Assembly (NCBI GenBank): GCA_026545765.1
Contig: CM048840.1
Coordinates: 7,785,765 to 7,849,764, forward strand
Source: Plantago major
Lineage: Eukaryota; Streptophyta; Magnoliopsida; Lamiales; Plantaginaceae
Direction: 5' to 3'
DNA: 64,000 nucleotides
The notes under the pieces were generated by a model that worked only from the letters and a program-made list of their open reading frames with translations, ran no database searches and was not told the DNA's origin. Every line of letters starts with the position of its first letter. Positions within the stretch are counted from its first letter, which is position 1. Shown here piece after piece: positions 22,462 to 34,822 of the stretch. A program made the position numbers and the translations under genes.

Positions 22462-25400
22462 TCAGTCTGCAAATTTCCTATCTCCAAACCTTTTGATGTC
22501 ATCAGAATAATCATAGAGAAGTGTTCTGACGAGCATCTCAGTGTCTCTGGCAAATCCACAGACCTCTTTGTAGGTTTTGGTAGGATTTTTCTTGACAAAA
22601 TGTTTGACCCACAGATACTTTCCACACTTCCAGGCATGCTCTATTCTGATATCTGAAAGCTTGAAGTATTCGTAGATAATCCTCAGATATCTGATGTCAC
22701 CCTTGTATTGATCTTCAGTTAGATAGAACGACTCATAAGGTTCCACAACGAGTCTTGCTCTTGTGCCTGTTCCTTTGATATTCAGAATTCTGTGCACACC
22801 ATCTGGCTTTCCATATGGACATTCATCAGAGAGGTCCTTTCTCATGGCTTCAATTCTCTTGACAACTTCAAAATCCAACCAGGCTTTAATGTGATTGGTG
22901 TTGATCAAGGTTGGCTTATCTTTTCTCCATGCCATAAGTTGTTTATGGATTGGTTCTGGAAATCTTGAATTTACCAGTAGATGCTTAAGTTCCAGAATCC
23001 AATAGCCATTTTTCTGATTGATGCACCTGTAGACAGAGGAATCATTGTCATTCTTCACATACTCTATTTTGGCTTCTTCTGGCCTGAGTGGAAGTTGACT
23101 TTGTCTTTGCTCAGCTCTCAGTCTGTTCCTTCTCTGTCTTGAATTCTCTTTGGGGTTGTTGCTTGAAGAACCACCCTGGATAGACTTGGTATTTCCAGAG
23201 GGTGTTTTAGCTGCTAGGGGCTTTGCAGCTATGGGCTCAGTTAGGCTTTCAATTTTCCTTTTTCTGTGAAGAGGAGCTTCATCTTCATCAGTTTCCTCAT
23301 CATCATTAAATCTTGTGAGAGTTTTACAGCCTTCTTCATTGCCCAGGGACTTGATTTGACCTTCTTCTTCTTCTTCTTCAGAAGATTCATCAATCCCTTT
23401 AACTTGTCTTCTCCTTGGAGCCTTGGTACTCCTTGGAGGTTTCTGTGCCATGGCCCTTGTTACCATTGCAGTTCCTTCAGTAGGTTTCTGGGAAGTAGCT
23501 TGACTTGAGGAGGGTTCATTTATTCTGAGTGGTGGCTGGGAAGTTTTCTTGTTTCTTCTTCCTCTCTGAGCCGCATCAGCTCCAGATTTCTTCTTGTTTT
23601 CTTCTCCTTCTTCCCATTCCCCCTGACTTTGAGGTCCAGATTTGTACACTCTTTCCCCCTTAGTCATTGTTGGCTGACTCAGTCTCATAAAAGAATCTGA
23701 GAGAGAGTTAAAATGCCCTTGTAAATAATTGTAGGCAGTGACCAACTTCTGAAGTTCGGCTTTGAGCTCCTGATTTTGCTTGATAAGTCCATTGTCCTTA
23801 TCAGTGAGCTCTGCCAATGGGCCTAGGATGGCATCTGCTTTTCCAGCAGTGTAACTTGCCTCTTGGAAAGCTTTTTCAGCTAAAGACGCATCATCGTCCC
23901 TTATCATTCCCAGATCATTCTGAGCAATGACTATGCTAGTTGTTCTCTGAATGATGAGCTCAGTGAACTTTTTCATTTCAGAGGGGACGGAGGCAATTAC
24001 TTCCTTGTTCTGTGAAGACATCTCCTTTTTCAGATGAGCCAGTACTTGGTATCTGTTCATGTATTCATGGGAGTGGACATTTGGCAGTTTGCTGAAAGTT
24101 TCAGGAGCAATCAGTTTCCTTTTCAAGTGTGAAACCGCTAGATGTTCATTTCGGTGCTCTGCCAGAGTCTTGTCTTCTTCATCATCTGAGTAATCAGCCC
24201 AGTGATCTTCATCCTCTTGGACATTCTCATCGATTGTGTCGAGTCCAGCAACCATCTCAGAGATTGGTTTCTTCCCTTTTTGGGAGGAGGATGGTACTTC
24301 TTTTGAAGATGATGCACTTTAGCATCATGCTTAATTTCGAATACTTCTTGATGTCGAGTTCTTTGGTGATGGCATTTACAGCATCCTGTAGCTCTTTAAC
24401 CTCAGAGTAAGCAATCATCTCTTGCAGATATTGATCTTGTAGTTGGCCAAGCTTGTCTCTGGATTTAGCTATCTGGTCTTCCAGTTGAAGATGGAGCTGT
24501 TGTTCTTCTTCCAACAGTTGTCTGAGTTGAGCAGTTCTGGATTGAGTAATCAACAATTTCTGAGCGATTTCCTCAGAATACTCAACTACTTGTTCAGTAA
24601 TAACCTTTTGTTGGGAAGATGGATGAGTTGACTTTTGAGGAGATGGAGACGGAGATTTCTGTGCTTTCCTCTCAGTTTGCTTTTTAGCAGTTGAGGCATG
24701 ATTTCTTTGTGAAATTCCTCCCCACAGTGCGGGGCATCATCATCATCCTTTTGTCTGCGGTCATCCTTTTGGTGATGGTCGGGGAGGTTCATCGAAGTCG
24801 TTTTCGTTTATCTCTTCCTCCTCATCATCTTCAGATACAAGATTGATCACTTCAGGAATAGTGATCTTCTGCCCATTAACCTCTTCTTGTTCAGAAGGTA
24901 TAAATTGCAGAGTCTGGGGCAGAACTGGCTTGAATGCCATATGTAATCTTGTCTGACCATCTGCCTGTTCAAAGGCTTGTATCAAACTATGCCCCACTTC
25001 TCTAGAGAAATCCTTATGCAATAGAGTCGCAACTGTGTACTGTTCTGTAGGGAACATTGCATGGATATACGTCTCCAAGTCAAGAGCTCGTGCTCGTCTG
25101 GTTGGTTGATCTGTGATTCTAAATATTTCAGAGAGATTAGAGCACCTTAACCTTTGCCATTTCTTGAAGCATTGAATATGCTTTGGCAGGGTTTGAGCTT
25201 TGAAGAAGGGAAGTAGTTCCCTTTTCTCATCATTGGGAGCCTGCTTTGCACTCGTTTGAGCCTGAAAGAAAGAGTTTTGAGTGAGCTTCAAAACTTTTGT
25301 AGATATCTGAGTAGAAGTGTATTTTAGTTTCTGAGTTACCTGAGTAAGTACTTCAGGCTCAGAGACTTGTGCTACTGAGACAATTGGTGTCTCAGATATC

Positions 25401-26410
25401 TTGTTGTGAGGTGGAGACTTGGAAGTCTGGTCCTCATCAACCTTTCTTTCTTGAACCTGAGAATTAAGATTAATACAATACTTAGGAAATTATTTGAAAG
25501 AATTTGTGCAAAAATGCTTTAATGAGTTCTGAGTTTTGGACTTACTTCCTCAATAGGAAGCTCAGAGTCATTTTTCTCAGAAACTTTCTCAGTTTCTGGT
25601 ATTCTTTCATGTGATGTTGCCTTGGGAGCTTCATCAATTTCCATTGATGCAGGGGATGTCGCAACTTTTTCCCTTTGCATTTCTACTTCTGAATGAGCCT
25701 GTAAGTAGAAAGTATTGAATATTTTAGAAGAAGTTTAAGATAACCCATGATGAAGAATACTTATCACTGATTTTTCATGTACCTTCATGCTAGAAGGCTC
25801 AATGATGTGTTCTTCAGAAACCTTGTCGGTCTCTGGGTTCGTCTCTGGCATTTCTGCTTTATCTTCCTCTTTCTCAGTTGGAGCCTGTTAGAAACATTTA
25901 CTTTAAATGATTAAGCACATAGACAAATGACTGAAAAGTGTTATCTTAAGAATCAATTATCACCTGTGGTACAGGCTCAGATTTCTTAAAAGGCGAGGTC
26001 AGTAACCTCCTTCTTCATTTCGAGGCAAGCTTTCCAGCTTCCTCTTGTTTCTGTGTTTCTAACTCAGCCTGTAACAAAGAATTTTTATATAATTAACAAG
26101 ATATACAAGTATAAAATTTTTCACAAGGTAGGAGTTAAACCATTCAGCTACCTGAGCATTGTCAGGCTGATTGGTCTCTGGAACTTGTGACCCTTTTATA
26201 CTTTGGTCTTCTTGTTCGATCTGACTTCTTTGTTTGAAGTTTTAGGTACTTCACACCTTTCCTGAGTGTGCAACTCAGTTGCCTCCCCTGATTGATCATA
26301 CTGATTGGATGTCTCAGTTTGATCCCTCTTGTCGAGTTTGGAAACCTGCTCTTTTGCAGGATTTTCTTCAGAGTTAAACCATTCTGTGTGGAAGAATTCT
26401 TTGGGGCCAT
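22462..26410 (-). pseudogene. E2 ORF3: multi-exon third ORF
   Basis: An ATG at 26408-26410 begins MAPKNSS, directly behind a TATATAAAGAG. A series of acidic mini-exons follows down to about 25290, with donor- and acceptor-like borders near 26150, 25960, 25780, 25690, 25550, 25460, 25340 and 25263. Then come frames at 24761-25291 (YIHAMFPTEQYTVATLL, SEDDEEEEINEND), 24257-24556 (coiled coil, LLEEEQQLHLQLEDQ) and the long 597-codon frame 22462-24255. The last has acidic, Gln/Lys-rich and EEEEEEGQ parts and ends with GYWILELKHLL, AWLDFEV and DPHRTT-type residues to stop. Compared with E3 it lacks the MNWGAFLVKRYVP domain. Frames shift near 24780 and 24256. Function is unknown. Confidence 0.65.
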
Positions 26411-27232
26411 CTCTTTATATAGTGTAGGGAATTTGGATTGGTGTTTGAAAGAGATTTGATTCAGTAATTCTTTGCAGAATAACTTAATCTTGATTTGCAG
26501 AGATTGTAGAAGGTTTGCAGAGAATCAAGAGAAGATTTTGCTATTTTTGTGTAAGTCGGAATTTTGGATTAGGCGAAAGTGATTTCTTTTGCCAAAATCC
26601 TATATATATAGCAATAGAATCTCAACAGACAAATACATACAAATTGATTTTGTGTGTACGTATCTGTGATTTACAAGCAGGCGTGAGCAAAAGCTAGTTC
26701 GGCATTAAATGCAAAGTGGGCTTTGTAATTTTCTGATCCACTATTTACTGTGAATTAATTTCCACCGTATAGATCAAACGCTTAATTTCATCAAGGGTCA
26801 CCATTGCTTCTTCAGCAATGATCACAATCAACAAGTGTAATTGTGCCCATTTAATGAATTTTGGCTATTAGCTATCTGAAACATGTTTTTGTATGACCAA
26901 GAACACTGTTTGCATCTGAATCTGTCTTATACTTAGGATTTTTTCAAGTTTTTCATCAAGATAGAAATAATGTGAATTTCAAGAGAGTAGTTGACTGCAG
27001 ATAGTTGTACTATTCTCCTTTGTGTTCCCCGTTTATAGAGTGATTCAGATATCTGAGTTCCCGTCTCAGATATATTAAGCTTTCTTTTTGCTCTTTAGCC
27101 TTTTTGACTTCTGGATACCTGTTCCAGATTTCTCTTTTCTCTTCTCTGGATGCCCGTTCCAGATACCTCTTCTCTTGATGCCCGTTCCAGCTACCTCTTC
27201 TCTGGATGCCCGTTCCAGATTCCTGAACTTTT
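26411..27232 (-). promoter_or_regulatory. E2 segment between pol stop and ORF3, with TATA box
   Basis: TATA (minus-strand CTATATATATAG) at 26600-26611 in the same context as E3 15975-15986. Near 27110-27220 a short run repeats GATGCCCGTTCCAG-type units four times. No gene is seen. Confidence 0.5.
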
Positions 27233-30200
27233 TCAATTCATTGGTAGTTCCATTAGTCCAAGACTATGTCTTAAGGCTAAGAATCTACTTTCTTGTAGTG
27301 GCTTAGTGAAGATATCTGCAAGTTGGTCTTCAGTGCCAATCTTGAGTATCTCTATATTGCCTTTTTCAACATGGTCTCTGATGAAGTGATGTCTAACATC
27401 AATATGCTTTGTTCTGGCATGAAATTTAGGATTACGTAATGTCATAATAGCACTTGTGTTGTCACAGAAAATGGGAGTTTTCTCTTCATCGAGTCCATAG
27501 TCTTTAAGTTGTTGTTGTATCCACAGAATTTGTGTTGCACAACAACCAGCAGCAATATATTCAGCCTCTGTGGTAGAAGTTGCAATTGAGTTTTGGTTCT
27601 TGCTAAACCACGAGATAAGTCTAGTACCGGCCGACAAGTTCTGAGGTGCTTTTCCTATCAGCGATGATCGACATAATCGTCGAGTACCCAGCTAAACTCA
27701 ATCCGCTTTCTTTAGGATACCACAATCCTACATCTCATGTACCTTTTACATACCTTAATATTTTCATAGCAATGTTGTAGTGTGTTTGCATCGGTTTGTG
27801 AAATCTAGCACACTCAGCAGCGTATTGAATATCGAGTCTACTTGCGGTGAGGTAAAGTAGTGAACCTATCAATTTCCTATACTTATGTTCTTCAACACTT
27901 TTTATCGATTCAAGATAGGTCATTTTGGTTCCAATGCTCATAGGTATCTTAGCATTCTTTCAGAAGGTTTAAGATTGAATTTTGTGAGCATATCTTTTGC
28001 ATACTTTGTTTGACTAATGAATATTCCATCATTGAGTTGCTTGACTTGCAATCCTAGAAAATAATTCATTTCTCCCATCATGCTCATCTCAAACTTACTT
28101 TTCATGAGATTTGCAAAGTCATTACAAAGTTGCTTGTCCTTAGATCCAAATATGATGTCATCAACATATACTTGAACTAAGAGTAGTTTCCCATCATGAT
28201 TTAAGGTAAATAAAGTTTTATCAACTTCACCTTTCTTGAAACCACTTTCCAGAAGGTATTTGGCCAAAGTGTCATACCATGCTCTTGGAGCTGTTTTGAT
28301 CCATCTGAGCTTTACATAGTTTATAGACCATTCTACTTTCTGAAGAAACTTCAAAGCCAGGTGGTTGCTCAACATAAACTTCTTCTGCAAGTTCACCATT
28401 CAAGAATGCACTTTTGACATCCATCTGATAAACTTTAAAATCTTTATGAGCTGCAAAGGCTAGAAAGAGTCTTATTGCATCCAATCTGGCAACTGGTGCA
28501 TATGACTCATCAAAATCTAAGCCTTCAGTCTGGGTAAATCCCTTGGCAACCAATCTTTCTTTGTTTCTGGTTATTTCACTAGATTCATTCATCTTGTTTC
28601 TGAAAACCCACTTGGTTCCAATCACAGATATTCCTTCTACTAATGGAACTAGTTTCCAGACTTTGTTTCTCTCAAATTGATCCAACTCTTCTTGCATTGC
28701 AGAGATCCAGTCTTGGTCTCCTAATGCTTCTTCTATATTTTTAGGTTCAATATTTGAGATGAAACATCCAAAGAGAGAATTAGCATTTTCAGCTATTGCT
28801 CTCCTAGTCCTAACACCTTGATTAATTGGTCCAATCACATCTTTTGCAGGATGATCCTTGATCCATCTCATCATAGGTTTAGTGCTAGTAGGATCAATAT
28901 CCAAATGATTTGAATGTGAATCACTGGGATTTTGATTTGATACTTTTTCAGTATCTAAGACATTTTGCTCCTCAGAAGGGCTATTAATGTTTGACACTTG
29001 TTCAGTGTTTGTGCCATCTGGAACATGTCTTTCAGAGAGATTATTTCCAGAGATAGCTTCATGATGAATATCTTCAGTTTCCATTTCTGGAAGTTTCATA
29101 GGAAATTCTTCATCATGTTTTTGAGTCATCTGGTTGTTACTAGGCATATCAAGCTTTTCTATGTCAGAGTCATCCTCACTTTCCATAATGATGTTTCTCC
29201 TTTCTGAGGATTCTTCTTCAGAATCCCTCAACATTAGTTCTTTGAACCTTTCTGAGAGTTCATCATTAGGAGGTGTTTTCTTACTTCCTTCATAGAATAC
29301 AACATGAACTGATTCTTCAATTTTCTTTGTTCTTTTGTTGTAAATTCTGTAGGCTTTGCTATTCGTGGAATAACCAAGAAATACACCTTCATCTGCTTTT
29401 GGTTGAAATGTTCTCAGATAATCTTTTCCATTGTTTAGAACAAAACATCTACAACCAAATACTCTCAGATGTTTGATATTAGGGGGTCTACCAACCAAGA
29501 TTTCATAAGGGGTCTTGTCATGGTGTTTGTTTATCAAACATACATTACGAGTGTAGCAGTTGTGTTTCTGACTTCAACCCAATAAACTTCACTTATTTCA
29601 TTAATTAGCATCGTCCTTGCGGCTTCTTTAAGGGTTCTGTTTTTCCTTTCTGCAACACCATTTTGTTGAGGTGTTCTTCGAGAGGAAAGTTGGTGTTGTA
29701 TACCTTTGCAGGTACAAAACTTCTTTATGCACTGGTTGACAAACTCAATACCATGGTACATTACGATTGCGGATACCTTGTCATTTTCATGACTTCAAGC
29801 TTTTACGCAAGTTTGGTATCTCCACCACGGCATCGATTTGTGTTTGAAAAAGACCCAGTGAATCTTGAAGTCATCTACAACGGACCATACTTCTTTCTGC
29901 ATAACTAGTTCAGATGATTCAAAAGATCCATATGCGATTAGTTGCGTTGGTCTAACACTAGAGTGTCTAGTTTTGGACTTGAAAGAGATTTTGGATTGTT
30001 TCCCCATCGACATGCGAGCAGATACCATCCTTTACGAAGATGTTTTGGGAAGGCCAACCACTAATTCTTTCTTGGCAAGTTTGTTCAGAGTTTTGAAATT
30101 CAAGTGACTCATTCTTTTGTGCCATAACCAGTGCTCTTCTGTGTGACCAGATTGACTCACCATGAGACATTCTTCAGTTGTGGAAGATGCCCGATCGGCA

Positions 30201-30540
30201 ACATAAAGGCGCCTTTCCGAGCAACTAAGAGGTATGCTTTTTACTCATTGTCAATTAGTTTGCGATATTTTGCTTTGAATTTTCTGATAAAACCTTTGTG
30301 CAAAGCTGGCTCATGCTAAATAGATTATATTTCAAATCCTTAACATGTAATACGTCAGTGATTGTTAATGTTCCCAATTTGACGTTGCCAAATCCCAGAG
30401 AGGAATTTAATTCTCCTCCAGCAAATCTGATATCTGGTCCTGTGTTGCAAGCTTTGTAATCGACCAAATTTGCTTTGTCTCCTGTCATGTGCTTTCCGCA
30501 TCAACTATCAAATAGCCATTGTGCTTTAGTCCAGGAAGCA
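27233..30540 (-). pseudogene. E2 pol (protease, integrase, RT, RNase H), broken
   Basis: Fragments in order are: protease near 30255-30510, where the DSG active site reads Asp-Ser-stop (TGA for GGA); pre-integrase 29967-30170; integrase 29534-29761 (TPQQNGVAERKNR); integrase end plus RT start 28272-29537; RT with YVDD 27938-28399; a connection piece 27735-27941; RNase H 27233-27637 ending LPMN-stop. Frames shift near 30250, 29960, 29790, 29535, 28300, 27940 and 27650-27735. Sequence is close to E3 pol throughout. No functional polyprotein is possible. Confidence 0.9.
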
Positions 30541-30593
30541 TTACGCACTGACAGAAAGCAGGAGATTAGGTTCTCAATTTACAATTGGAACCA

Positions 30594-33050
30594 TCAGACT
30601 AAACAATCTTCGGTAGGAATCCATTTTTGAATGAATTTCCTTGGAACATTCTTTTGTCTGATAGGAACATAAGGAGGAATTCTAATTGAATGATTATCAT
30701 TATTAAGAATTATTTTCTTCCTTGGTGTGTTCCTAGGTGCTCCATTTGGTGCTTTCAGATACCTGTCAGGTTTCTGAGTTTGCTTTTCAGCAAACTTAGC
30801 TTTCCTTGCCAGATTTCTTCTAGCCCTGGCATTCAGATTTTCAGTGGCTTGATTCAACTTCCACTTCTGATAATTGCTTTGAGAAATTCTAGCCTTTAGC
30901 CATCGTTCTTGCTCTTGTTTGTATTCATGAGCAAGTTGTTTCCCGATGCCTTTATAGCCAATACCGTTTCGAGCACTTGAAGCTATCTGAGATCTTTTCT
31001 CAGCAGCTTTGCTAGTCTCTGGTTGGTCCAATTTCTTTCATGAAAAAGTGACATGGGAGAATTTGCCAGCTCCTGCAATTATACCCTTTTGAGAGACATA
31101 GCACTGTGGGTGTTTACACTTTTCAGTGTTGTGTTTCTTTTCAGAGACGTGCCCAACAGTTTTGTTTTTGACTTGTTTTTCCCACAAAGGTTTAGTCGCA
31201 ACTGCCTTTCATTTGTCAACAATCTTCGTCTTCTGACCGATACTATAGATTGCATGGGAACCATCTTGCTGAGTACTTACAAATGTTCTTCTTTCCTCAC
31301 TCTTATTCAGAGTGATAGAACAATCACTGTATTCATTGAGTCCTTTCTTTTCTGAAGGATCTCTTAAGTAAGATTGTACTTCAGTAAGAGTGTCACTAGC
31401 TTTGGCATAAGATTGGAAAGATAATTCTTTCTTTTTGAGTTCCTTGTTCTCAGAAAGAAGATCTTCATATTTCTTTCGTAATTCAACCATTGCTTATTTA
31501 TGTGACTTTTCAGTCTCAGATATCTGAGCTTTGAGAAATGCATTTTCAGCATCCTTTTTCTCAGATATCTTAACTAATTGAGAATTTTCCTTTGCAAGAG
31601 AATTCTTTTCTTCTTCAAGATTTTCGGCTCTAGCTCGGATCATTAGAAATTCTCTTTCATAGATGTCAAGTTCTTTCCTGAGATTTTCTAGATCTTTTAT
31701 TTCTTCTTCATCACTTTCGTAAGTATAACAAGAAGTATGTGTTACCTCATCAGCCATAAGACCGATTTCTATGTTAGAGATGTCTGGACCGTCAATTTCA
31801 GCAACTCCACACATTTCATTCTTCTTGAGGCCAAAGTCGATTATATCATGAGTAACTCCACATAATTCTGGTGATGGTAAGGTTGAGTCATCTGAATTGT
31901 CATCTTCAGAATCTGTCTCAACGTCTAGAGCATCCAGTTGAGTTTGGATTTTCTTTCTTTCTTCAGTTAATAAAGCTTTCTGGCTTCTTCTGAAGATTCT
32001 TTTATCTTTCTTGTCACCTGTCCTTAGTTTGTTGAAGGCAGGACAATCCTTTTTGAAGTGATCAGGTTTATGACAATAGAAACAGATATCGTTTCCAATT
32101 TCTACTTCCTCAGTACATGATGCTTTACGGTGGCTTGTTCGTGAGCTTTGCATATTTTTGTACTGGTGATAGTTTGAGCCTAGATGCTTTTTCAGCTTCT
32201 CTTTGGCTTTACTTCTCTCAATTTCTCGACTGACATATTTGCTCATTTGCTTTGCAGCAAGAGCATCCTCAGTCTCTTCCTTGCTTTTCTTCTTTTCAGA
32301 AGTTCATTGAGCAACTAGAGCAATATTCTGCAACTTTTCAGTTGTTTGTTCTCTTTGTGTTGTCTCATAATCAACCGTAGCAAGATGTGAGAAGAGTTCC
32401 ACTGGAGTGATATTTGGCATTCCTTGGTTAAAATAAAAGAATTTAGTATGCTCCGGTTGTGGTTAAGACTTGACAATAGTCTTAATCTTTTACATTGGGA
32501 GTATCTGTTCTTTCCCAAGTCTTTGCCATATCACTCATGAGAGTGGTAAATCTGAAATCAAGTTCTTCCAGAGTTTGATGGGTCCTTGTTTGAAATTTTG
32601 AAATTTCAACTTGAGAACTTCGAACTTGTTTTCTTTGGTTTTCTCGGTTCCAAGCATTTCTTCAATCGGTTGCGAGCGACTTTCGCTTTAGCACCCCACG
32701 TTTACCTTGTATGTGCTCAGTGTCGATCGATGATGATATTCTGCTTGACCATCCAGACGATTTCTCTTGGCATCTTCCGATGTCCAGGGTTCTCTGGACT
32801 TTGGTTCGTAAATAACTTGACTAGTAGATCTCCCACTTGTTGACGCATCAGTTTGTGAAGATCCTTCGCTTTGATCTCTGTCTCTACCATTAGAAACATC
32901 CATGACTTGTTGAAGTCGTTGAATGACTATTGGGCCATTCTTTATCACTTCGATCATTTCGTCACTTATGGCTTCAAGGTGGAGCATCATGTTATTTTTC
33001 CATTTCTCGTAGTTCTCTGGTTTGAGAACGGGTGCATCACTCAGAGACAT
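30594..33050 (-). pseudogene. E2 gag, broken
   Basis: The start MSLSDAPVLKPENYEKWK (ATG at 33048-33050) is a typical copia gag N terminus, about 100 bp inside the primer site. The frame is lost near 32690. The middle part 31494-32246 carries one CCHC zinc knuckle (CFYCHKPDHFKKDC) near 32050-32090, then an acidic and coiled-coil region. The C-terminal frame 30594-31031 is basic (ARARRNLARKAKFAEKQ). Frame breaks lie near 32690, 32500, 32250, 31500 and 31050. Gag would form the cytoplasmic virus-like particle. Confidence 0.88.
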
Positions 33051-33153
33051 ACCTGCACACTTAACACACAAATTAAATAGTCCTCGAAAATGGACAAAGT
33101 TCCTTCACCTATCTGGGGATCTAGGTTCAGTGCAGAAGGCTTGTGAACCTCCT

Positions 33154-33165
33154 GCTCTGATACCA
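33154..33165 (-). other. Primer binding site of E2
   Basis: Minus-strand TGGTATCAGAGC is complementary to the 3' end of plant initiator tRNA-Met. It lies 2 bases (AG) inside the 5' LTR. Confidence 0.93.
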
Positions 33166-33167
33166 CT

Positions 33168-34817
33168 TGGTCCAGATAACGGCAAAGTAAAAGACTAGAG
33201 GGGGGGGGGTTAGTCTTTTAAAACTTTTGTCGATAAAAACTATTTCTCAGATATATGTGTAGATATCTGATACTTAGATTCAGAGTGCGGAAGATTTAAG
33301 ATAGATAAGTGCAGAAACAGTTAAAGTGTGTGTGTGTGTGTTGCTGAAATGTAAGTACAGAAAAGTAAATAACACAGCAAGTATAGTGGTATCTGGAGGT
33401 GGCGTAATCCTCCAACTAATCCACTTCGGTCTTCCAAAGACCTAGAATTCACTAGAATAGATAATTGAGGTCACCTTACAAAAATCCTATTCTAAGATTC
33501 CTTAAACAAATGGTTCCCAACCAAATGTTCCCCCTGAGTTGTTCCCCGGCTTTCACAGCCAAGTACTTCCTGTACTCAGAAACCTTTTTGAGCTATTCCC
33601 TAGCTTCCCAAGCTAAGTACTTCCTGTGCTCAATAACCTTGGAGTTATTCCTTAGTTTCTCAAACTAAGTACTTCATGTACTCCACGCCAGTGATGGTGT
33701 TGGTTTTGGTTTGAGTTGTCAGATGAGCTTCTTTGTTAACTTTTCAATTAATCAGATAGTTTTGTGAATCAAGTATACTTAATACACTTTGCAATGTATG
33801 GTATCTTGTTCTTTTTACTGACCCAAGTCTTAGATAAATGTTCTAGAGAATGAATCTCAGATACTTGATCTTTCAATTCAACTCTTTCACAGATAGCTGT
33901 GCTTGTTTAGGATCAGGACACTTAGAACTTCAGTGTTACTCAAGATCAAGAGCTTTGGTCGCAACAGAAAGCTTTGAGGATAAGTAATTTGCTTGAGATA
34001 GCGAGATATGTGTTCAGTGTAAGTTCTTCAGGTTGTGTCTTCTCAAGAAGTCTAAGTGTTGATATTTATAGATGAATTTGAATGCCGTTGAATAGTATCC
34101 GTTAGGCTTAAATCAAATTCAAACTATTGATATCTGTGTATAATCTTATGTGAGTTTGTCTTCTTCTTCAGAAACTACCGTTGCTTTTGTTCAGACATCT
34201 CTGTCCGTGCATTTAATGCATTGTACTATAGTTTTGTCTTGTAGTGCCAACGGAACTATGCTTTGTATCAGAGACTTAACTTTATCAGTTTTCTCTGAGT
34301 TTTAGCACGTCCTTACCTTTAACTTCATATGCCACTTTTATTGAAACAACTTTGTTTGCAATATATATTTCTTTATCAGAAATGTGGTTTAAGGCTCAAG
34401 GTATCTGAGAGTAGATATCTGTGGGCACTTTCCTGGTTTTCAGAAACCTTCCAGTTCTCAGATATCTCTTGTGACATAGCTTGTTTAAAACTATTTGTGT
34501 CTTCAAGAAATCTGGCCAAGGTATCTGTAAAACTATTTCAGTAATCTTGTGCAGTCTTCAAATCTTCAATGACGTTGAACTTGTTCTGCTTGGATGTCTT
34601 CTTCTTGGTCTTCTCTTCATAAGATAAAAATTACATTTTGAGACCTAACATCCTATACAAGATTAGCTAGACTATCATACTTAGTGGGTTCCTCTTTTAC
34701 AATGTTCAAGTGAACCAAGAGTACTAATCACCTTTCTGAGACTAAGATAAGTCATCATGTTGCTGATCAAAATCTAAACAGATATTTCTAACAAAATATC
34801 TAACAAATTTCCTAACA
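33168..34817 (-). repeat. 5' LTR of E2 (1650 bp)
   Basis: It pairs with 20416-22071. Its inner end lacks the last three bases ACA on the minus strand (GGACCA then AG then the primer site), a small deletion compared with the other LTRs. The G run here is 10 long. Confidence 0.93.
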
Positions 34818-34822
34818 CTTAT
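34818..34822. repeat. Target-site duplication of E2, right copy
   Basis: CTTAT follows the LTR end CCTAACA directly. Confidence 0.95.

Larger units (their letters stand above)
20416..34817 (-). mobile_element. E2: complete Sirevirus-like Ty1/copia element nested in E3 gag
   Basis: The element is 14,402 bp long with CTTAT duplications. LTRs lie at 20416-22071 and 33168-34817 and differ at few positions by eye. On the minus strand: primer site 33154-33165, gag 30594-33050, protease/integrase/RT/RNase H 27233-30540, ORF3 22462-26410, polypurine tract 22074-22086. It is younger than E3, since it sits inside E3, yet its gag and pol carry more frameshifts than E3 RT. So it probably moved as a defective copy helped in trans, or decayed fast. 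Confidence 0.95.
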
